64,000 nucleotides of DNA from Capsulimonadaceae bacterium (GTDB taxonomy: Bacteria; Armatimonadota; Armatimonadia; Armatimonadales; Capsulimonadaceae), in contig JARLGU010000041.1 of the NCBI GenBank assembly GCA_031292625.1, positions 1 through 64,000 on the forward strand. The letters are read 5' to 3'. The first letter of the stretch is position 1. Each line of letters starts with the position of its first letter. Positions 24,339 to 33,065 of the stretch are shown here, in pieces. Position numbers and translations under genes: made by a program. Under the pieces are notes generated by a model, which was not told the DNA's origin, made no database searches, and saw only the letters and a list, made by a program, of their open reading frames with translations.

Positions 24339-24938
24339 ATGGCTGATAACGATGTTCGCCTGGGGCTGACGCCCACTGATCTTGCCTTGCGCGAGATTAC
24401 GCTGAAACGGCCGGATCCGTGGGTTGATCTCAACGCGGATGAGGATGTCGAGCTCCGGGTGGTGCAGGAGGCGTTCGCTGCCGATGTCGTGAAGACGCGC
24501 AAATTCCGCGACGAGAAGACCCTCTGGATTAAGCCGGAGAACGTCGTCGCGATCCTGACTTTGTTGCGCGACCATATAGAGACACAGTTTAGCTTTCTTT
24601 CGGATCTCACCGCGGTCGACCTGCTCAAGCTCAACGAGTCGGACGCGGAGCCCCGGTTCCAGGTTGTATACAATCTTTACTCGATGGCGACCTTTAAGCG
24701 CCTCCGTGTAAATGCTTTGGTGCCCGATGGCGAGTCGATTCATACGGTTGAAGGCGTCTGGCCCGCGGCGAATTGGCTCGAGCGCGAGGTGTACGATTTG
24801 ATGGGGATCACGTTCGAGGGTCATTCGGATCTCAGGCGGATCCAGCTTCCCGACGATTGGATTGGTCATCCCCTCCGTAAGGATGAGCCGCTTGGCGGCG
24901 AAGAGGTCGAGTTTTCGTTCAACGTGCGCGGGCGGTAA
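24339..24938 (+). CDS. nuoC: NADH-quinone oxidoreductase subunit C
   Basis: 199 residues of the 30-kDa subunit of the peripheral arm. [15 protein letters not shown] and the C-terminal [20 protein letters not shown] followed by LRKDEP are family signatures. It is separate from nuoD, unlike the fused NuoCD of enterobacteria. It begins 6 bases after nuoB. Confidence 0.94.
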   Translation: MADNDVRLGLTPTDLALREITLKRPDPWVDLNADEDVELRVVQEAFAADVVKTRKFRDEKTLWIKPENVVAILTLLRDHIETQFSFLSDLTAVDLLKLNESDAEPRFQVVYNLYSMATFKRLRVNALVPDGESIHTVEGVWPAANWLEREVYDLMGITFEGHSDLRRIQLPDDWIGHPLRKDEPLGGEEVEFSFNVRGR

Positions 24939-25015
24939 GCGCTAGGCCGCGGGCGCCAGTTGTATTTTTGACGTGCTTGTTCGACGCAATGTGAACTGTG
25001 TTTGAGAGTGAAGTT

Positions 25016-26269
25016 ATGCCGACTCTAGATAAAACCGATTTGCCGGAGCCTCTCGCGGGCGTTAAGTTGCCGCGCGGCGTCTTCGTGGAGCGCGATGAGG
25101 AGAACGACGGTTTGATGATCGTCAACCTTGGCCCGCAGCACCCGTCGACGCACGGGGTTTTGCGGCTCGTGGTTGAGCTCAACGGTGAAACGATCGTCAG
25201 TGCGACTCCACACATTGGATACTTGCACACGGGCATCGAAAAGACGATGGAGAACCTGACCTACTACAAGGCTCTCGTCTGCACCGATCGGGAAGACTAT
25301 CTTTCGAACCTGATCAATAATACGGCATACTCTCTTGCGGTGGAGAAGTTGCTCGATGTCGATATTCCTCCGCGCGCGACACGCTTGAGGCTTATCCTCA
25401 ATGAGCTGGAGAGAATTGCGAGCCACCTGCTATGGCTTGGGACCCACGCGCTGGATATCGGCGCGATGACGCTGTTTTTCTACACGTGGCGCGAGCGGGA
25501 TCAGATCCTCGACCTCAAGGAGATGCTGTCCGGCGTTCGGATGATGACGTCGTGGATTTGCCCGGGAGGTCTGCGCGGCGACACGCCGACGGGCTGGATT
25601 GAGCGCGCACAAAAGTTTATTGACGGCTTCCCGCGCAAAATCGATGAGTACGATCGGCTTCTCACCAAGAATCCGATCTGGATCGAGCGGTTGACGGGAA
25701 TTGGCGCAATCAGTCCGCAGGATGCGATAGCGTTCGGTATGTCAGGACCGTCCCTGCGCGGATCCGGCGTCGCCTGGGATGTTCGTAAGGCGAACCCATA
25801 TATCGGCTACGAGCAATTTGAGTTCGACATTCCTGTCGGGACCAAGGGCGACGTCTACGATCGCTACCTCGTGCGCATGGAGGAGTTGCGGCAAAGCGTC
25901 CGCATTCTCGAGCAGGCGCTGAAGGATGTTCCGATTGGTCCGGTGCGCACCAGCGATCGCAAGGTGACGCCGCCGCCGCGTGCGGAACTGGACACGTCGA
26001 TGGAATCGCTGATCCATCATTTCAAGCTGTACACGGAGGGCTACCATCCGCCGATTGGCGAGGCGTACGCGGCTTGCGAATCCGGCCGGGGCGAGAAGGG
26101 CTATTACATTTACAGCGATGGCTCGAATACGCCGTACCGCGTTAAAATCAATGGCCCGTCGCTAAAGAATCTTCAGGCGCTCCCGCAACTTGCGAAAGGC
26201 CGCATGATTGCGGATGTCGTTGCGATTATCGGATCGATCGACATCGTTCTCGGCGATATCGATCGGTGA
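25016..26269 (+). CDS. nuoD: NADH-quinone oxidoreductase subunit D
   Basis: About 417 residues of the 49-kDa subunit that forms the quinone pocket with NuoB. IVNLGPQHPSTHGVLRLVVE, CTDREDYLSNLINNTAYSLA and PIGEAYAACESGRGEKGYY are diagnostic. ATG 25016 was taken; an in-frame GTG 24998 would add six residues. It follows nuoC after 77 bases. Confidence 0.95.
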   Translation: MPTLDKTDLPEPLAGVKLPRGVFVERDEENDGLMIVNLGPQHPSTHGVLRLVVELNGETIVSATPHIGYLHTGIEKTMENLTYYKALVCTDREDYLSNLINNTAYSLAVEKLLDVDIPPRATRLRLILNELERIASHLLWLGTHALDIGAMTLFFYTWRERDQILDLKEMLSGVRMMTSWICPGGLRGDTPTGWIERAQKFIDGFPRKIDEYDRLLTKNPIWIERLTGIGAISPQDAIAFGMSGPSLRGSGVAWDVRKANPYIGYEQFEFDIPVGTKGDVYDRYLVRMEELRQSVRILEQALKDVPIGPVRTSDRKVTPPPRAELDTSMESLIHHFKLYTEGYHPPIGEAYAACESGRGEKGYYIYSDGSNTPYRVKINGPSLKNLQALPQLAKGRMIADVVAIIGSIDIVLGDIDR

Positions 26270-26311
26270 GGCGAGAACGTCCGTCCCGCCTGTTTTGCGC
26301 TGGGGACCCTT

Positions 26312-26330
26312 TCCTCCCTGAAGGGGAGGA
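26312..26330 (+). promoter_or_regulatory. Hairpin TCCTCCC-N5-GGGAGGA before nuoE
   Basis: A 7-bp perfect stem with loop TGAAG, ending 17 bases before the nuoE ATG. It pairs a GGAGGA sequence with its complement. It could pause or process the message, or mask a ribosome-like sequence. A similar stem lies before nuoG. Confidence 0.4.
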
Positions 26331-26347
26331 GTTTAATTGGGAATCGT

Positions 26348-26821
26348 ATGTTTACAGTAGAAGCTAAAGAGCAGCTCGACAATATCGTAAAGAAGTATCC
26401 AACCAAGCGGGCGGCCCTATTGCCGGCGCTTTGGCTGGCCCAGGAGCAGTACGACGGCTGGTTGCCGCCCGAGGCGCTTCGCGAGGTGGCCGGTTATCTG
26501 GAAATGCCGCCAGCGGAGGTAGAAGGCGTCGCAACTTTCTACACCATGTACAACAAGGAGAAGATTGGCAAGTTTCATATCGAGGTTTGCCACAACATCG
26601 CCTGTATGGTGCGCGGCGCGGATGCCTTGATCGATCAGATCGGCGAGAAGCTCGGGATCGGCAAGGGCGAGACGACCCCCGACGGCAAGTTTACGCTGAG
26701 CGGCGCGGAGTGCCTGGGGGCATGCGCCAATGCTCCTTGCATGATGATCGGGGCAAAGTATTTCGAGGATCTCACTCCTGAGAAAGTCGACGCAATCGTC
26801 GAGGAATACAAGAAGAAGTAG
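26348..26821 (+). CDS. nuoE: NADH-quinone oxidoreductase subunit E
   Basis: 157 residues of the 24-kDa thioredoxin-like subunit carrying [2Fe-2S] cluster N1a. The ligands are in VCHNIACMVRGAD and LSGAECLGACANAPCM. LEMPPAEVEGVATFYTMYN is the conserved N-terminal helix. It lies next to nuoF, its partner in the NADH-oxidising module. Confidence 0.95.
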   Translation: MFTVEAKEQLDNIVKKYPTKRAALLPALWLAQEQYDGWLPPEALREVAGYLEMPPAEVEGVATFYTMYNKEKIGKFHIEVCHNIACMVRGADALIDQIGEKLGIGKGETTPDGKFTLSGAECLGACANAPCMMIGAKYFEDLTPEKVDAIVEEYKKK

Positions 26822-26848
26822 GCGCGCAAGGCCAGAGGATACGGACGC

Positions 26849-28159
26849 GTGAGCGAACAACCACAAATATTGTTCAAATACAGGAACGTCGAAAACTACA
26901 ACAACATCGACGTTTACATGAAGCACGAGGGCTACGCCGCCGCGCGCAAGGCGCTCCAAATGGAGCCCGACGCGGTGATCGAAGAGATCAAGGCGTCTGG
27001 ACTTCGCGGCCGAGGCGGCGCTGGCTTTCCGACTCATATCAAATGGAACGGGATACCAAAGAATTGGGACAAGCCGCATTACCTGGTGATTAATGCGGAC
27101 GAAGGCGAACCGGGGACAGCAAAAGACCGCGAGTTGATGAACAAAATGCCGCACCTGCTGGTGGAAGGCTGTATCATCGCGGCGCGGGCGATCCGCTCGA
27201 ACCGTTGCTACATCTACATCCGCGGCGAGTATATGGAGCCTGGTCAATCGGTCCGGAAGGCGATACAGGAAGCTTACGACAAGGGCTTCCTCGGAAAGAA
27301 CATTCAGGGCTCCGGGTTCGATCTCGACATCCACGTCCACATGGGCGCGGGCAGCTACGAATGCGGCGAAGAGTCCGCTCTTATGTCCAGCCTGATGGGT
27401 GAACGGGGAATGCCGCGCCATAAGCCGCCGTCCGCTCCCCTGCCGGTAATTAGCGGCGTCTGGGATTCGCCGACGATCGTTAACAACGTGGAGACCGTGG
27501 CTACCGCGGCGCCAATCCTGAATATGGGCGGCGCGGCATATGGCAAAATCGGTTCGGGTCGCAGTCTCGGCACCAAGCTGTTCACGGTTTCGGGACATGT
27601 GAATAAGCCCGCAAACTACGAATTCGTGCTCGGTACGCCGATCCGCGAGATCCTGGAGACGGCTGGCGGCCCGCTAAACGGCAAGCCGCTGAAGTTCTTT
27701 ATTCCGGGCGGATCGTCGACGCCGCTGTTCCCGGCGACCGACAAATTTCTCGACCTTCCGCTCGATTACGAGACGATGATGGCGAATGGCAGCATGCTCG
27801 GCTCTGGCGGGCTAATGTTCTTCGATGAGGGCGTTAGCGTTCCCGCGCTGATGACGCGCTTGATGCACTTCTACGCGCATGAGTCCTGCGGCAAGTGTAC
27901 GCCGTGCCGCGAAGGCACAAACTGGCTGACCAAGATCCACGATCGGATCATGGCTGGCGGGGGGCGTCATGAAGACATCGACCTGCTCCTCGACATCTGC
28001 AACAATATCGGCGGCCGGTCGTTTTGCGCTCTCGGGGACGCCGCGGCAATGCCGATCCAAGGAGCGCTCAAGTATTTCCGGCACGAATATGAGGCATTGA
28101 TCCCGGATCGCAGCCTTTCGAGCAGGATTTACGCGCCGCTGCCGGTTGCGGCGGGCTGA
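26849..28159 (+). CDS. nuoF: NADH-quinone oxidoreductase subunit F
   Basis: 436 residues. It binds FMN and NADH and holds cluster N3. LRGRGGAGFPTHIKW is the flavin and nucleotide loop, GAGSYECGEESALMSSLMGE follows, and ESCGKCTPCREGTNW supplies Cys ligands, with a fourth in FCALGDAA. GTG 26849 is the start, 27 bases after nuoE. Confidence 0.95.
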   Translation: MSEQPQILFKYRNVENYNNIDVYMKHEGYAAARKALQMEPDAVIEEIKASGLRGRGGAGFPTHIKWNGIPKNWDKPHYLVINADEGEPGTAKDRELMNKMPHLLVEGCIIAARAIRSNRCYIYIRGEYMEPGQSVRKAIQEAYDKGFLGKNIQGSGFDLDIHVHMGAGSYECGEESALMSSLMGERGMPRHKPPSAPLPVISGVWDSPTIVNNVETVATAAPILNMGGAAYGKIGSGRSLGTKLFTVSGHVNKPANYEFVLGTPIREILETAGGPLNGKPLKFFIPGGSSTPLFPATDKFLDLPLDYETMMANGSMLGSGGLMFFDEGVSVPALMTRLMHFYAHESCGKCTPCREGTNWLTKIHDRIMAGGGRHEDIDLLLDICNNIGGRSFCALGDAAAMPIQGALKYFRHEYEALIPDRSLSSRIYAPLPVAAG

Positions 28160-28348
28160 GATGAAAGATGGATAGGCTTCCGTGGCTGGCCGGAGCTTGT
28201 TTATAATGGCCGCATCGCTGGGCGGATTGCGTGCATGGACGCGTCCCTTGCGAGGCTTAATTTGAGATCCTCCTGTTTCGGGAGGAAAGGGCCCGCGTAG
28301 CGGGAATGTGGGTTTCTCGGACTGCACCGTTGTGAATGGAACGACTTT
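28160..28348 (+). other. nuoF-nuoG gap with two stem-loops
   Basis: 189 bases, the largest gap in the operon. It has stems TCCTCC/GGAGGA (28268-28286) and CCCGC-GTA-GCGGG (28292-28304), ending 44 bases before nuoG. A TATAAT at 28202-28207 could be an internal promoter. No gene is seen. Confidence 0.4.
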
Positions 28349-30274
28349 ATGGCTGAAACGATCACACAAGCACCGGAAACGGTGAACCTCACAATCGATG
28401 GGAAAAAGGTGACCGTTCCGAAGGGGACGCTGCTCATTACGGCGGCGTTTCAGGCAGGAGCGGATGTGCCGTACTTCTGCCATCATCCGAGGCTAAAGCC
28501 TGCGGGCGCTTGCCGCATGTGCTTGGTGCGCATCGAGAAGATGGCGAAGCTGCAGACGGCGTGCACCGTGCCGGTTTCGGAGGGGATGGTCGTCGACACG
28601 CTCTCGCCCGAGGTGAAACAGGCGCAGCAGGGGATACTCGAGTTTCTCCTTATCAACCATCCGCTCGACTGTCCGATTTGCGACCGCGGCGGCGAATGCC
28701 CCCTGCAGAACATGACATTCCAATATGGCCCTGGAGTAACGCGATTTATAGACGAGAAGCGTCACTTCCCAAAGCCGGTCCCGCTCAACGATTACGTTTC
28801 AATTGACCGGGAGCGGTGTATCCAGTGCTCCCGATGCACCCGGTTTCAGGCCGAGATTGCGGGGGATGGCGCGCTGGCGATTGAAAGCCGCGGGAACTCG
28901 GCGGTCATCGCGCCGTTCTCGCTGGATGGCTTCCAATCGCATTTTTCGGGAAACACGGTCGAACTCTGCCCGGTCGGAGCGCTTCTGTCGCGTCCGTACC
29001 GCTTTCAGTCCCGTCCATGGGAGTTTCACAGCACGGACAGCGTTTGCAGCATGTGCGGCGTCGGCTGCAACATTGCCGTGCAGACGCGAACGAACCAGTT
29101 GATGCGGGTCAATTCCCGATTGAACGAAGATGTTAACGAAGAATGGACCTGCGACACGGGAAAGTTCGAGCAGTACTGGGTGAATTCGGAAGAGCGCATC
29201 ACGACGCCAATGATCCGGCGTGCGTCGGTCCTGAAGCCGTGCAGTTGGGACGAGGCGTTGACTGCGGTCGCCGAGGCGTTTTCGAGCGCCGCGAAGTCCA
29301 GCTCAAATACGGTTGCCGGTATCGGCAGCACGCGAACAAGCAACGAAGAGGCTTACCTCTTCCAGCGGATCTTCCGTACGGCGCTTGGCAGCAACAATAT
29401 TGACCACCGCATGCACGATTTTCCGATCCGGCCAATGGAGACAAGCCTCGCCGCCATTGGCGAGGCGAAGGCGATCGTCGCGATTGGGTTCGACCCCAAG
29501 CAATACTTGCCAGTCGTCTGGCTGCGCATCTACAAGGCTATCTCGAATGGCAACGCGACGTATGCCCATGTCTCGTCGGTCGACGATCCGGCTGTGGAAG
29601 CGGCGCTCGCGGTCGGCGAAGGGGCGATTTTGCTGACCGACGACCATATCGCGAGCGCGGATTTGGACAAATTGACCAAGCGGGCAAAGAGCGCAGGGGC
29701 GAAGATCAACGTTTTGTTGCCTGACAACAACAGTTGGGGCGCGATTCTGATGGGCGTCCTCCCAGACCGGTTGCCTTCGCTTCAGCCGGTTGGCAATGGA
29801 GCGCGGCCGAAGTTCGAAGCCTTGTGGGGAGGACCGGTTCCCGATAAGCCGGGGCTTGCCACCTGGGACATCCTGAAGGCCGGCGCCGCCGGAGATATTA
29901 GAGCTCTATACGTGCTTGGCAGCAATCCGGTTGCGAGTTTCCCTGACCGGGATCTGGCGGCATCGGCGTTGGAGAAGATCCCGTTTGTTGTCGTGCAGGA
30001 TTTGTTCTTGTCCGAAAGCGCCCAGTATGCGAACGTCTTTCTCCCGGCATCATCGTTTATCGAAAAGGCGGGGACGTTTACCAACATCGAAGGGCGCGTT
30101 CAGCCATTCGGGGCTGCGATCCGGCCTGTGGGCGACTCGAAGCCGGACTGGCAGATCCTGTCGGAACTCTACGCACGTTTAGGGGCGTCGGCTCCGTTCT
30201 TCGGTCCCGCGGATATCGCGCGGGAAATCGCGCATTCAGCGGACAAGAATACATTCGCCGGGGATAGGCGCTAA
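28349..30274 (+). CDS. nuoG: NADH-quinone oxidoreductase subunit G
   Basis: 641 residues, shorter than the roughly 900 of E. coli NuoG. The N-terminal [2Fe-2S] ferredoxin ligands are in YFCHHPRLKPAGACRMCLV. The His-containing cluster follows (CPICDRGGECPLQ) and the next [4Fe-4S] is in RERCIQCSRCTRF. A molybdopterin-like domain follows, with CSMCGVGCNIAV. The far C-terminal region is abbreviated. It channels electrons from NuoEF to NuoI. Confidence 0.94.
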   Translation: MAETITQAPETVNLTIDGKKVTVPKGTLLITAAFQAGADVPYFCHHPRLKPAGACRMCLVRIEKMAKLQTACTVPVSEGMVVDTLSPEVKQAQQGILEFLLINHPLDCPICDRGGECPLQNMTFQYGPGVTRFIDEKRHFPKPVPLNDYVSIDRERCIQCSRCTRFQAEIAGDGALAIESRGNSAVIAPFSLDGFQSHFSGNTVELCPVGALLSRPYRFQSRPWEFHSTDSVCSMCGVGCNIAVQTRTNQLMRVNSRLNEDVNEEWTCDTGKFEQYWVNSEERITTPMIRRASVLKPCSWDEALTAVAEAFSSAAKSSSNTVAGIGSTRTSNEEAYLFQRIFRTALGSNNIDHRMHDFPIRPMETSLAAIGEAKAIVAIGFDPKQYLPVVWLRIYKAISNGNATYAHVSSVDDPAVEAALAVGEGAILLTDDHIASADLDKLTKRAKSAGAKINVLLPDNNSWGAILMGVLPDRLPSLQPVGNGARPKFEALWGGPVPDKPGLATWDILKAGAAGDIRALYVLGSNPVASFPDRDLAASALEKIPFVVVQDLFLSESAQYANVFLPASSFIEKAGTFTNIEGRVQPFGAAIRPVGDSKPDWQILSELYARLGASAPFFGPADIAREIAHSADKNTFAGDRR

Positions 30275-30277
30275 GTT

Positions 30278-31669
30278 ATGGATTTCAGCCAATTCTCACA
30301 CATATTTTGGTCGGTTCCCACGAACGAGGTTCCGGCGGCTGACTGGTGGATCGATGTCTTGCGCGCTTTCGTGCGGATTTTGGTTCCAGTCTTTTTCGTG
30401 CTGCTGCTCGTGCCGCCTTTGGTTTGGTTTGAGCGTCGTTTGCTTGGCTTTATGCAGCAACGGCAGGGGCCGAACCGCGTTGGTCCTGAAGGCATCGTTC
30501 AGACAATCGCGGATGGCGTTAAACTCTTGATGAAAGAGGACATCATCCCGAGCAACGTCGATCGTACCCTGTACGTACTCGCGCCGATCATCATGCTGAT
30601 ACCGGCCCTTGTGACCGCCGGCGTGCTCCCTTGGCATCCGAGTCTTGTGTGGGGCGCCGGTGCGCCGAACGTCGACATTGGAGTGCTGTATCTTTTGGCG
30701 TGGAGTTCGTTGGCGGTCTACGGCGTCGTAATGGCCGGATGGGCGTCAAACAACAAGTATGCGCTTCTCGGCGGCCTGCGATCGTCGGCGCAGATGATCT
30801 CGTATGAACTCGGCATGGGGATTGCGGTGGTTACGGTCGTTCTGATCTCCGGTGCGCTTTCGGTTCGCGATATCGTTTTTGACCAATCGGCGTACGGCTG
30901 GATTAAGGACGCCGCGCATACGACGGCGCATCACGCGGCGTATACGTGGGGCATCGTGCACAAGCCATGGCTGGGATTTTTAAACCCGTGGCACGTTGCG
31001 CAGTTTTTCCCGATGGGCTTTGTCGCCGCGTTCATCTACGTTGTCGCGATGCTTGCCGAGACGAACCGTTCGCCGTTCGATCTTCCGGAAGCGGAGACGG
31101 AACTGGTTGCGGGCTACCACACGGAGTATACGTCGATGAAGTTCGCCATGTTCTTCATGGGCGAGTACGCGAACATGGTGGTCGTGAGCGCGATTGCGGC
31201 GACGTTGTTCTTCGGCGGCTGGACGACTCCCATAGCGCAGCTCGATCAGTGGGACAATACGGCCGTGGGCTGGATCATACCCGCGGCGATGATCAGCGCT
31301 AAGATTGGGCTGGGGCTATACTTCTTCGTCTGGATTCGAGCGACGCTGCCGCGAATTCGATATGACATGTTGATGTCGTTCGGGTGGAAGGGCATCTTCC
31401 CAATTGCACTGGGAAATCTATTCTGTGTTGCCGTGTCGCTGACGGCTGGCTATTGGGCCGGCCTCGCGGTTTGGATCGTGTTGGCCGTTGGCGCGCTCTT
31501 GATCGTCGCCAACCTCGATTCGACAAAGCGCTTTACGGAAAAAACGAGGCGGAGGTCGGTGCTCGGTCTCTACGCGAGCGCACAGCCATTTCAGATGCCG
31601 CTGGTAAAAACGTCGAATGGCGCACCGCCGGTGGACGGACGGACGGCGGCGGAGGAACTCGTCAAATGA
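30278..31669 (+). CDS. nuoH: NADH-quinone oxidoreductase subunit H
   Basis: 463 residues with about eight transmembrane helices; the membrane subunit at the junction with the peripheral arm that completes the quinone chamber. ERRLLGFMQQRQGPNRVGPE and LAETNRSPFDLPEAETELVA are signatures. It is 3 bases after nuoG and overlaps nuoI by 4 bases (ATGA). Confidence 0.95.
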   Translation: MDFSQFSHIFWSVPTNEVPAADWWIDVLRAFVRILVPVFFVLLLVPPLVWFERRLLGFMQQRQGPNRVGPEGIVQTIADGVKLLMKEDIIPSNVDRTLYVLAPIIMLIPALVTAGVLPWHPSLVWGAGAPNVDIGVLYLLAWSSLAVYGVVMAGWASNNKYALLGGLRSSAQMISYELGMGIAVVTVVLISGALSVRDIVFDQSAYGWIKDAAHTTAHHAAYTWGIVHKPWLGFLNPWHVAQFFPMGFVAAFIYVVAMLAETNRSPFDLPEAETELVAGYHTEYTSMKFAMFFMGEYANMVVVSAIAATLFFGGWTTPIAQLDQWDNTAVGWIIPAAMISAKIGLGLYFFVWIRATLPRIRYDMLMSFGWKGIFPIALGNLFCVAVSLTAGYWAGLAVWIVLAVGALLIVANLDSTKRFTEKTRRRSVLGLYASAQPFQMPLVKTSNGAPPVDGRTAAEELVK

Positions 31670-32133
31670 GTTTGTGGGACGATATCAAAGCGCTGGCGGA
31701 GGAAGTTAAAGCGCCGCTTACCGGGCTTTCAATCACGGACTCCTATTCGCGTCAACCGCGCGTCACCATACAGTATCCGGACGTTCGGCGGCCGTTGAGC
31801 CGTCGCGCTCGATGGCGTCACGTCTTGAATCGCTATGAGAACGGCCTGGAAAAGTGTATCGGCTGCTCGTTGTGCGCGGGAGCTTGTCCGGCAAACGCGA
31901 TCTACGTGAAGGCCGCCGAGAACACGGCTGAAAACCGCGTCTCTCCGGGAGAGCGTTATGCGGAGCAATACGAGATCAATATGATCCGCTGCATCTTCTG
32001 TGGGTATTGCGAGGAAGCGTGTCCGACTCAAGCGATCCAGCTAAAAGACATTTATGAACTGGCGGACGACGAGCGTAAAGATCTCATTTATACCAAGGAG
32101 ATGATGCTCACTCCTGCGCCAGAGGAAGAGTAG
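31666..32133 (+). CDS. nuoI: NADH-quinone oxidoreductase subunit I
   Basis: 155 residues with two ferredoxin-type [4Fe-4S] motifs, CIGCSLCAGACPANAIYV and CIFCGYCEEACPTQAIQL (clusters N6a and N6b). ATG 31666 overlaps the nuoH stop as ATGA; the frame upstream of this is a shadow inside nuoH. Confidence 0.95.
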   Translation: MSLWDDIKALAEEVKAPLTGLSITDSYSRQPRVTIQYPDVRRPLSRRARWRHVLNRYENGLEKCIGCSLCAGACPANAIYVKAAENTAENRVSPGERYAEQYEINMIRCIFCGYCEEACPTQAIQLKDIYELADDERKDLIYTKEMMLTPAPEEE

Positions 32134-32225
32134 CGGCGGAAATCGTTTCTGTTCGGGGGGTGCTTAGCTTCTGTCGTCCAGAGAGGCTGTAACTCCGTAG
32201 AGAAATAAAGATTCCGGAAGAACTT

Positions 32226-32732
32226 ATGGGAACACAGATCTTATTCGCAATATTGGCGGCTGTGGCGGTCGTGTGCGGGATTGGCGTCGTTGTGTCGGCG
32301 AGCCCCGTGCGCAGTGCGCTAAACTTGGTGCTTGTGCTTTGCAGCGTCGCGTTGCTCTATCTGACGTTGAACGCATCTTTTGTAGCGGCCATACAGATAA
32401 TCGTCTACGCCGGCGCGATCATGGTGTTGTTCCTGTTCGTGGTTATGATCCTCAATTTGGGATCGCCTGAGCCGTTAGTGAACAAATTGAAACCGCAGAC
32501 TCCGCTTGCCGTGGTCGCTGGATTGGTGTTGATCGGCGTGATCGCGAGCGTAGTTGCATCGATCCCGCCGCAAGCGTCTGGAAGGCTGCTGCCGGAGGCG
32601 ACGACGGGCGCATTAACGATCGGCCTGTCACTGTTCAGTCCGGCGTGGGTGTTTCCGTTTGAGGCCGTATCCGTTCTGCTTTTAGTCGCTACGGTGGGAG
32701 CGGTCGTGCTTGCGACGCGGAGGGCTTTATAG
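32226..32732 (+). CDS. nuoJ: NADH-quinone oxidoreductase subunit J
   Basis: 168 residues with five predicted membrane helices. IQIIVYAGAIMVLFLFVVMI, which contains the pi-bulge helix, is conserved in this subunit. It lies 92 bases after nuoI and directly abuts nuoK. Confidence 0.93.
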   Translation: MGTQILFAILAAVAVVCGIGVVVSASPVRSALNLVLVLCSVALLYLTLNASFVAAIQIIVYAGAIMVLFLFVVMILNLGSPEPLVNKLKPQTPLAVVAGLVLIGVIASVVASIPPQASGRLLPEATTGALTIGLSLFSPAWVFPFEAVSVLLLVATVGAVVLATRRAL

Positions 32733-33053
32733 ATGGCAATGGCTCCTGTCCATATACCGCTTTTTTACTATCTGATCGTCAGCGCAATCCTGTTTGCGCT
32801 CGGGACGATCGGCGTGATTGTTCGCCGCAATGCGATTATCATGTTTATGTGTATTGAGTTGATGCTCAATGCCGTCAACCTTTCGCTGGTTGCGTTTTCC
32901 CGGTATCTCTCGGATATCGGAGGTCAACTCATGGTGATTTTCGTGATGGCGGTGGCGGCGGCGGAGGTCGCGGTGGGGCTCGGAATTATCGTATCCATCT
33001 TCCGCAACCGCGAGAGCATCAACATCGACACATTGGACGTTATGAAGGGCTAA
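32733..33053 (+). CDS. nuoK: NADH-quinone oxidoreductase subunit K
   Basis: 106 residues, three membrane helices. The conserved Glu residues are in [13 protein letters not shown] and [14 protein letters not shown]; they form part of the proton path. It starts on the base after the nuoJ stop. Confidence 0.95.
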   Translation: MAMAPVHIPLFYYLIVSAILFALGTIGVIVRRNAIIMFMCIELMLNAVNLSLVAFSRYLSDIGGQLMVIFVMAVAAAEVAVGLGIIVSIFRNRESINIDTLDVMKG

Positions 33054-33065
33054 CGAGCTGAGATT

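Noticed and set aside
26417-27598. 393-codon minus-strand frame over nuoE/nuoF
   Set aside because: Antisense to two well-identified subunits; shadow.
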